Source of the DNA: Candidatus Melainabacteria bacterium
GTDB taxonomy: Bacteria; Cyanobacteriota; Vampirovibrionia; Obscuribacterales; Obscuribacteraceae
DNA length: 37,529 bases
Direction of reading: 5' to 3'
NCBI GenBank assembly: GCA_012965515.1
Contig: DTSE01000039.1
Location: forward strand, 1-37,529
The translations under genes and the position numbers were made by a program. Positions 33,611-37,529 of this stretch are shown in pieces. Positions within the stretch are counted from its first letter, which is position 1, and each line of letters begins with the position of its first letter. The notes below the pieces were generated by a model. The model saw only the letters and a list, made by a program, of their open reading frames with translations, did not search any database and had not been told where the DNA came from.

Positions 33611-35164
33611 GTGATTGCTGCTGGCAAAGCTATAAAGAAAACGAGCGAGAGACAGGAGAAAACCGCTGCAAAGGCGGCAATATTTCCGCAACTTAGTGTT
33701 AAATATTTCTCGCTTTCTCTTGCGCTGCTGTTGCTCGTCTCAATCGTTCTCGATCGCCTCATCATTCCCGCACTAGAAGATGACGGCAAACTCGTGTCCA
33801 GTTCCTGGAGCGAAGAAGACGAGTTCATCTATTATTGGGCGCATGCGAGAAACAAGGCCGATCTGGCTCACAACCCGGTCTGGCACTCACGATTGTGGCC
33901 TGTTCCTGAAAAGTCACAAAAGGCTCATCGCATTCTTGTGCTGGGTGATTCATTCGCCTGGGGGCACGGGTACAGCAACATGAACGACATCTGGTGGCGA
34001 CAGCTTGCCAGAGAGTTGGACAGACGCGGCTACAAAGACGTTGAAGTGATCGCCGCAGGTATGCAGGGCTTAAACACTCGCTTGGAACTGGAAGTTGCCA
34101 AAAAGGTAATTCCAAGATTCAAACCGGACCTGGTCATTTGGGGATACATTCCAAACGACGCGGAAGAGATATCTACACAGAATGCAGAAAGTCTCGATCA
34201 GAAATTGCTCTTCCGCCCCCATCGCAAGAATGGGGTCTTAGAGGCGTTCAAGGGGCTTTATCCGCACCTCTCTTATCAATTGCTCGCCCAGAGAGAAGCT
34301 TATTTGCGTAAAACGCGCTCGGGAGAATTCGCAAAAGAGAATCAACCTAATTGGGTGTTCAGCATGCTTTCCGGTGAAAATTGGAAAAGATACAGCAAGA
34401 CGCTGGACAACACCGCAGAATATCTCAACAGCCTCTCTATCCCTTCCTTCATCATGTTTCTGCCATATGAATGTCCGGGCAAAATCGATTTTGCCGAAAT
34501 CAAAGCTCACTATGATCGCCTGTTTCCTCCGATCAGAAAGGCATTTGAAGACCGCAATGTTCATGTGGTCGATGCCTATGACACCTGGATAAAGGCTGCC
34601 GAGGGTGAAGAAAATCTGCAAAAGAAAGGCGTGCTCTGGTTCGGCATCAATCCAGCCAACGCTCACCCCAACACGTGGGCGACCCATGCATACGGCTCAC
34701 ATGCTGCAGACGTTTTAGAGAAAGATTTTGCACCGATACTTGGCACCAAGAGCAGCAAGTCGCCAACACAAACGTCAATACGCGTCAATGACTGCATTCC
34801 TCCGAATCTGCAAATTCAACAAAATGACAATAAGATAGTGATCGTTTATCCGGCCAAGAAGTCGGACGACTTCCGCAATATGCCTTTGCGAAAGCCATTC
34901 ATAGAACTGAATTTGGAAACTCCCATAAACGCAAAAGAGATTAGCCTTGGCGGAACAGGCTTGAAAGGAGCTTCCCTCTACGTAACCAACGTTGATGGAA
35001 AGAAGCACTTCGACAACGGCGAGATGTTCAACCTCGGGCAGAAATCCGGTTCGTGGCTTCTCTGGAAAGTCCCGGAATCGCATGGACGAGAGATCAACAC
35101 AATTAGCATTTCTGCAAATGTAGTCGGTCAATCGCGCGGACTAATTCTCGAAATAAAGAACTAA
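33611..35164 (+). CDS. SGNH/GDSL hydrolase-like protein, membrane anchored
   Basis: This 517-residue protein has a basic N-terminus, one membrane helix (about 31-53) and a long extracytoplasmic part. The SGNH blocks are visible: ILVLGDSFAWGHG (Ser114 as the likely nucleophile), AAGMQGLNTRLEL with Gly and Asn at the oxyanion positions, and GYIPND with Asn182. In the last block the usual D-x-H-P-N appears as NAHPN (350-354), so His352 is present but the expected Asp is Asn350. Activity may be altered, or another acidic residue may serve. A beta-rich domain of about 125 residues follows and is unrecognised. Such proteins act as O-acyl transferases or esterases on polysaccharides, often with an MBOAT partner. 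The only MBOAT here is far away at 11089. The start is GTG. Confidence 0.8.
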   Translation: MIAAGKAIKKTSERQEKTAAKAAIFPQLSVKYFSLSLALLLLVSIVLDRLIIPALEDDGKLVSSSWSEEDEFIYYWAHARNKADLAHNPVWHSRLWPVPEKSQKAHRILVLGDSFAWGHGYSNMNDIWWRQLARELDRRGYKDVEVIAAGMQGLNTRLELEVAKKVIPRFKPDLVIWGYIPNDAEEISTQNAESLDQKLLFRPHRKNGVLEAFKGLYPHLSYQLLAQREAYLRKTRSGEFAKENQPNWVFSMLSGENWKRYSKTLDNTAEYLNSLSIPSFIMFLPYECPGKIDFAEIKAHYDRLFPPIRKAFEDRNVHVVDAYDTWIKAAEGEENLQKKGVLWFGINPANAHPNTWATHAYGSHAADVLEKDFAPILGTKSSKSPTQTSIRVNDCIPPNLQIQQNDNKIVIVYPAKKSDDFRNMPLRKPFIELNLETPINAKEISLGGTGLKGASLYVTNVDGKKHFDNGEMFNLGQKSGSWLLWKVPESHGREINTISISANVVGQSRGLILEIKN

Positions 35165-35190
35165 CAGATTCAAGAACGCGAACCACATAT

Positions 35191-35218
35191 TTGACATACA
35201 TACATTTGTATGTATAAT
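35191..35218 (+). promoter_or_regulatory. Consensus sigma70-type promoter with palindromic operator in the spacer
   Basis: TTGACA (35191-35196) and TATAAT (35213-35218) are both perfect hexamers, 16 bases apart. The spacer is filled by the inverted repeat ATACATACA-TT-TGTATGTAT (35196-35215). Its core TACATTTGTA (35201-35210) matches TACA-N2-TGTA, the operator core of BlaI/MecI/CopY-family repressors. A protein bound here would block RNA polymerase. It is by far the best promoter in the window. No credible coding sequence starts downstream; a folded segment follows instead. Confidence 0.75.
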
Positions 35219-35224
35219 TCAAGT

Positions 35225-35332
35225 ATAGGACTAGTGCACTGCCCGCTTCGGTGCAAGCCCTATGCGCGAGTGTTGCCTAGGGCCCTCGCGCATCTGCAGG
35301 GGCGCTTCTGCGCGCACCGATGGGCAGCTATT
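35225..35332 (+). ncRNA. Candidate structured small RNA downstream of the operator-promoter
   Basis: Transcription from the promoter just upstream should begin near 35225 and cross a strongly self-complementary stretch. The outer stem pairs CTGCCC (35239-35244) with GGGCAG (35322-35327), and continues as CGGTGC (35249-35254) with GCACCG (35314-35319) after a small internal loop. Inside, GCCC (35257-35260) pairs with GGGC (35300-35303), and ATGCGCGAG (35262-35270) with CTCGCGCAT (35285-35293), a perfect 9-bp stem with a 14-base loop. A further GCGC-TTCT-GCGC hairpin is an alternative. I cannot match it to a known RNA family, and there is no T-run at its end. It may instead be a leader, or a minus-strand 3' structure of the gene ending at 35375. 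The 5' and 3' limits are estimates. Confidence 0.4.
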
Positions 35333-35374
35333 CGTGTTGGAATTGAATTTGAAAGCATCAGAAAACTGAACCAT

Positions 35375-37354
35375 TCAATCAATCTTTCGCTTCCAAACTT
35401 GCCAGCAGTCTGCCGTACGTTCGAGTGTATAGTCTCGTCCCAGCAAAACTCGCAGATAAGCAAAACAACTACGCCTCTCCGCGCCTTTTGATGTGACACA
35501 ATCCGGATCATCGACGTAAACTCTCTGTGCGCCGCTATCTACAATCGCCTTGATTATTCGGTCGCTTTGCTTAGCGAAGAACAGCTGGCCAAAGGGATCC
35601 GAGATCGGGACAGCGGAAATTTTTCCGGACAATATCGGTACGAAAGAAGTATCGGCAGTGAGATAAAAAACCGGCTGATCGCCACCGATGTTCTTTATGA
35701 AGGCTGACTTTCGAATTAATGCGGTACCAACTTCTTCCGGTAGATAGACCCCTGAAACCAGCATTCTTGGGCGATCTTTCTTACTTTGATTTTTCAGCAT
35801 TGCCGCAGCTTTTTCCACAGCTGGTTGATAGGACAAAACCGCAGCTGGAACAATAACGCCGGCAAGGATTAACAAAAGCAGCCAGCGGGGCTCTTTTGCT
35901 ATGGTCGAGTACTTCCTGGATGTCCACAAAACACGAACAAGGTCAACGAGAAAAAATCCATAGAGAACGCGGCTGGCGCGCAGTGCGTAAGTATTGGGTT
36001 CATTGACGTAATGAAGAAACCAGAGCAAGGAGACAACGCAAAGCGCAAGTCGCAATGCATCACGCATAGTCAGCGAGCGCAGTCCTCGGGAGGCAAGCGT
36101 CACAAAAGCATAAGCAGTGTGCAAAAGAATAACGACTGCCAGAGGATCGAACGGATATGGAATATTTGGGGCCGTACCACCGGCCGCTTCCCAAACTGTA
36201 TTTTTGAAGTCCGCAAAGAAGCTGGAAATAGAAGGCACATAGCCAAAGAGAGCGGCAAAGACTGAAATGAAAACGAGGACAGAACCGCAAATTCCGGCAA
36301 AATAGAAAGACAGACTCCGAATCAGCGCGCCTTCCTCTTTCCGGAACAGGACATAAACAAACAAACCAGCTGCAACCGCAGCTCCAGAGGCGAAGTCGCA
36401 GAGCAAGGAGAGTCCCGCAGCAACTCCCAGCAAAATACATCTTGCAGAGACGCTCGCTCGCTCAAGCAACATCACCACCAGCGGTACCGCTGCAAATCCG
36501 AAATAACGCCAGGCTCCAACCTGAGGAAAAGCAAAATACGATTGTCTCAGTTCCATCCAGGGCGCAATAAAGAGAATTGCAAGACAGGCCGGCAGCGGAT
36601 TACACCGCGCAAATTTGAAGTAGGAAACAGCCGCTAGCGCAAAAAACAAGGTGTGTAGCCAGCGCGTAAACATCACCGTATCGCCGACAGTAAGTGGCTG
36701 AACCAAATTTGTCCAAGCCGCAAGACCGCTCTGCCACAATATTCCATAACGTGCCGATACTGCTTCGAAAAGCTTTGCACCCTTCGCCAACTGCACACTG
36801 GCCGTTGTCGACATAGCTTGATGCAATTCGATATCAGCAATCGCCTGGGGGAAGTGAGCCGAGAGATCGGGAGTCGAAGTCAGCCCCGGAATAACAGAGC
36901 AAAGAAAAACGATGGTAGCAAAAGAAAACGACAACAAACCAACGACCTTCACAGACAGCCTTCCAAAGGCAAAATAGCCAATGGCTGCGATAAGCAGACT
37001 TGCAAAAACTACGGCAGGCTCACCAATGACAGCAAAAATGGAAGCCGCACAAAAGACGATCACGCTGCCCAGAACAAGGTATGCGAATGCGGTTTTTCCC
37101 GACGCAGATTGAGCCCACTTAGCTTGATAGCGAGAAAGTACAAGAGCGGACAAACATAAAGCTGCACAAAAAATCGCATACGCAATGCGAGGAGCAAGCA
37201 AATTGCGTTGACCTGCATTGACGTACCAATTGAATCCTTGTTCGGCAAACAGCTTACCGTGCGGCAAAACGAACATAAGCGAAAGTGCTAGCAATGAGCA
37301 GAAGAGAACAAAAGACCCACGTAAGGCAGATTCGATTCGTGCGTTGGAAACCAT
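35375..37354 (-). CDS. Polytopic membrane protein, possible GT-C type glycosyltransferase
   Basis: From the ATG at 37354 the product is 659 residues. The frame stays open upstream, but that extra stretch overlaps the galE 3' end in another frame and is not real. Twelve or more hydrophobic segments cover about 510 residues. A loop holding SARYGILWQSGLAAW resembles the (Q/R)-x-x-YG loop of some GT-C-like proteins, and no clear Asp-Asp motif is seen in the first outer loop. The final 150 residues form a soluble domain with VYVDDPDCVTSKGAERRSC, probably extracytoplasmic. I do not recognise the family with certainty; context favours sugar transfer or glycan assembly. The start is one base after the galE stop codon (TAGAATG), so translation is very likely coupled to galE. 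Confidence 0.68.
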   Translation of the reverse strand: MVSNARIESALRGSFVLFCSLLALSLMFVLPHGKLFAEQGFNWYVNAGQRNLLAPRIAYAIFCAALCLSALVLSRYQAKWAQSASGKTAFAYLVLGSVIVFCAASIFAVIGEPAVVFASLLIAAIGYFAFGRLSVKVVGLLSFSFATIVFLCSVIPGLTSTPDLSAHFPQAIADIELHQAMSTTASVQLAKGAKLFEAVSARYGILWQSGLAAWTNLVQPLTVGDTVMFTRWLHTLFFALAAVSYFKFARCNPLPACLAILFIAPWMELRQSYFAFPQVGAWRYFGFAAVPLVVMLLERASVSARCILLGVAAGLSLLCDFASGAAVAAGLFVYVLFRKEEGALIRSLSFYFAGICGSVLVFISVFAALFGYVPSISSFFADFKNTVWEAAGGTAPNIPYPFDPLAVVILLHTAYAFVTLASRGLRSLTMRDALRLALCVVSLLWFLHYVNEPNTYALRASRVLYGFFLVDLVRVLWTSRKYSTIAKEPRWLLLLILAGVIVPAAVLSYQPAVEKAAAMLKNQSKKDRPRMLVSGVYLPEEVGTALIRKSAFIKNIGGDQPVFYLTADTSFVPILSGKISAVPISDPFGQLFFAKQSDRIIKAIVDSGAQRVYVDDPDCVTSKGAERRSCFAYLRVLLGRDYTLERTADCWQVWKRKID

Positions 37355-37355
37355 T

Positions 37356-37529
37356 CTAGTATTTTTTGTTTTGTTCCCACTGCCAAGCAGTTTCGATGAT
37401 TGAACGTAAATCATGCTGCGGACGCCAACCGAGGTAACTGGCTGCCTTTGAAGCATCGGCGACCAAACGACCGGGATCTCCGGAACGCCTCGGACTGAAA
37501 GCATGGTTGATTTTCTTTCCCGTCACTTC
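37356..37529 (-). CDS. galE: UDP-glucose 4-epimerase, C-terminal 57 codons (5' part outside window)
   Basis: The minus-strand frame from the window edge to the TAG at 37356-37358 translates as the end of a GalE-type epimerase. It reads RRSGDPGRLVADASKAASYL, then GWRP and IIETAWQWEQ. The pattern R-x-GDP-x-x-LVAD-x-x-KA-x-x-LGW-P, ending in an AW-x-W helix, is characteristic of UDP-glucose/UDP-GlcNAc 4-epimerases. These interconvert UDP-glucose and UDP-galactose, or their N-acetyl forms, for polysaccharide synthesis. Only the C-terminus is visible, so the substrate range cannot be judged. The membrane protein gene downstream begins one base after its stop. Confidence 0.88.
   Translation of the reverse strand, partial: EVTGKKINHAFSPRRSGDPGRLVADASKAASYLGWRPQHDLRSIIETAWQWEQNKKY

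Noticed and set aside
35210..35491. 93-codon plus-strand open frame after the operator-promoter
   Set aside because: Its start codon lies inside the promoter, before any possible transcript start. It also runs over the 3' end of the minus-strand membrane gene, and the product has no recognisable features.
37355..37504. 50-codon N-terminal extension of the membrane protein gene ending at 35375
   Set aside because: This stretch encodes the recognisable C-terminus of GalE in another frame on the same strand; the ATG at 37354 directly follows the galE stop.
1..37529. tRNA/rRNA genes, CRISPR arrays, insertion sequences, phage genes
   Set aside because: No cloverleaf-like or rRNA-like stretch, no regularly spaced direct repeats and no transposase or integrase-like protein was recognised on either strand by eye.

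Overview
The window is a surface-polysaccharide locus from a diderm bacterium. The diderm reading rests on a Wzm/Wzt-type ABC exporter, two lipoproteins with lipobox signal peptides, and many inner-membrane enzymes with large extracytoplasmic domains. Base composition looks moderate by eye (close to half G+C), and genes start with ATG, GTG or TTG. I cannot name the taxon. A Vampirovibrionia/Obscuribacter-like bacterium would fit, but that is a low-confidence guess, and no rRNA, tRNA or housekeeping marker is present to test it. || Layout. 1-590: 3' end of a GT4-like glycosyltransferase. 607-4975: two divergent GT-C-type membrane glycosyltransferases. 4996-10897 (minus strand): possibly one transcription unit of five genes, in transcription order a GT-C enzyme, a shortened GT4 that lacks its donor-binding domain, a lipoprotein, an ABC-2 permease and its ATPase. 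11089-12540: an MBOAT O-acyltransferase of AlgI type. 12668-18264 (minus): a tight four-gene unit cysD-cysNC-GT-C-GT2, which joins activated-sulfate synthesis to two glycosyltransferases. 18639-25207: two YfhO-family membrane proteins flanking a second lipoprotein, a paralogue of the first. 25204-27436 (minus): a fused SxtJ-like/DUF5989-like membrane protein followed by a full-length GT4. 27743-30409: CDP-glucose genes (rfbG-like dehydratase, rfbF cytidylyltransferase) and a Dpm1-like GT2. 30580-33393: a third YfhO protein. 33611-35164: an SGNH hydrolase-like protein. 35191-35332: a consensus promoter with an embedded palindromic operator, followed by a strongly folded, apparently non-coding segment. 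35375-37529 (minus): the 3' end of galE followed after one base by a polytopic membrane protein. || How the genes may work together (inference). RfbF/RfbG and GalE supply nucleotide sugars. Cytoplasmic GT2/GT4 enzymes build a lipid-linked glycan, and Wzm/Wzt exports it. Periplasm-facing GT-C and YfhO enzymes add further sugars from polyprenyl-phosphate donors. MBOAT and SGNH proteins may acylate or edit the product, and CysD/CysNC may supply PAPS for sulfation. No sulfotransferase and no polymerase is recognised within the window. || The points most worth following up are the TACATTTGTA operator/promoter with its structured downstream segment, the in-frame loss of the catalytic domain in a GT4 that keeps both its N-terminal domain and its C-terminal tail, the two-member lipoprotein family, and the SxtJ-DUF5989 fusion. 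The locus switches strand 13 times over 25 genes, so it is made of many short transcription units.
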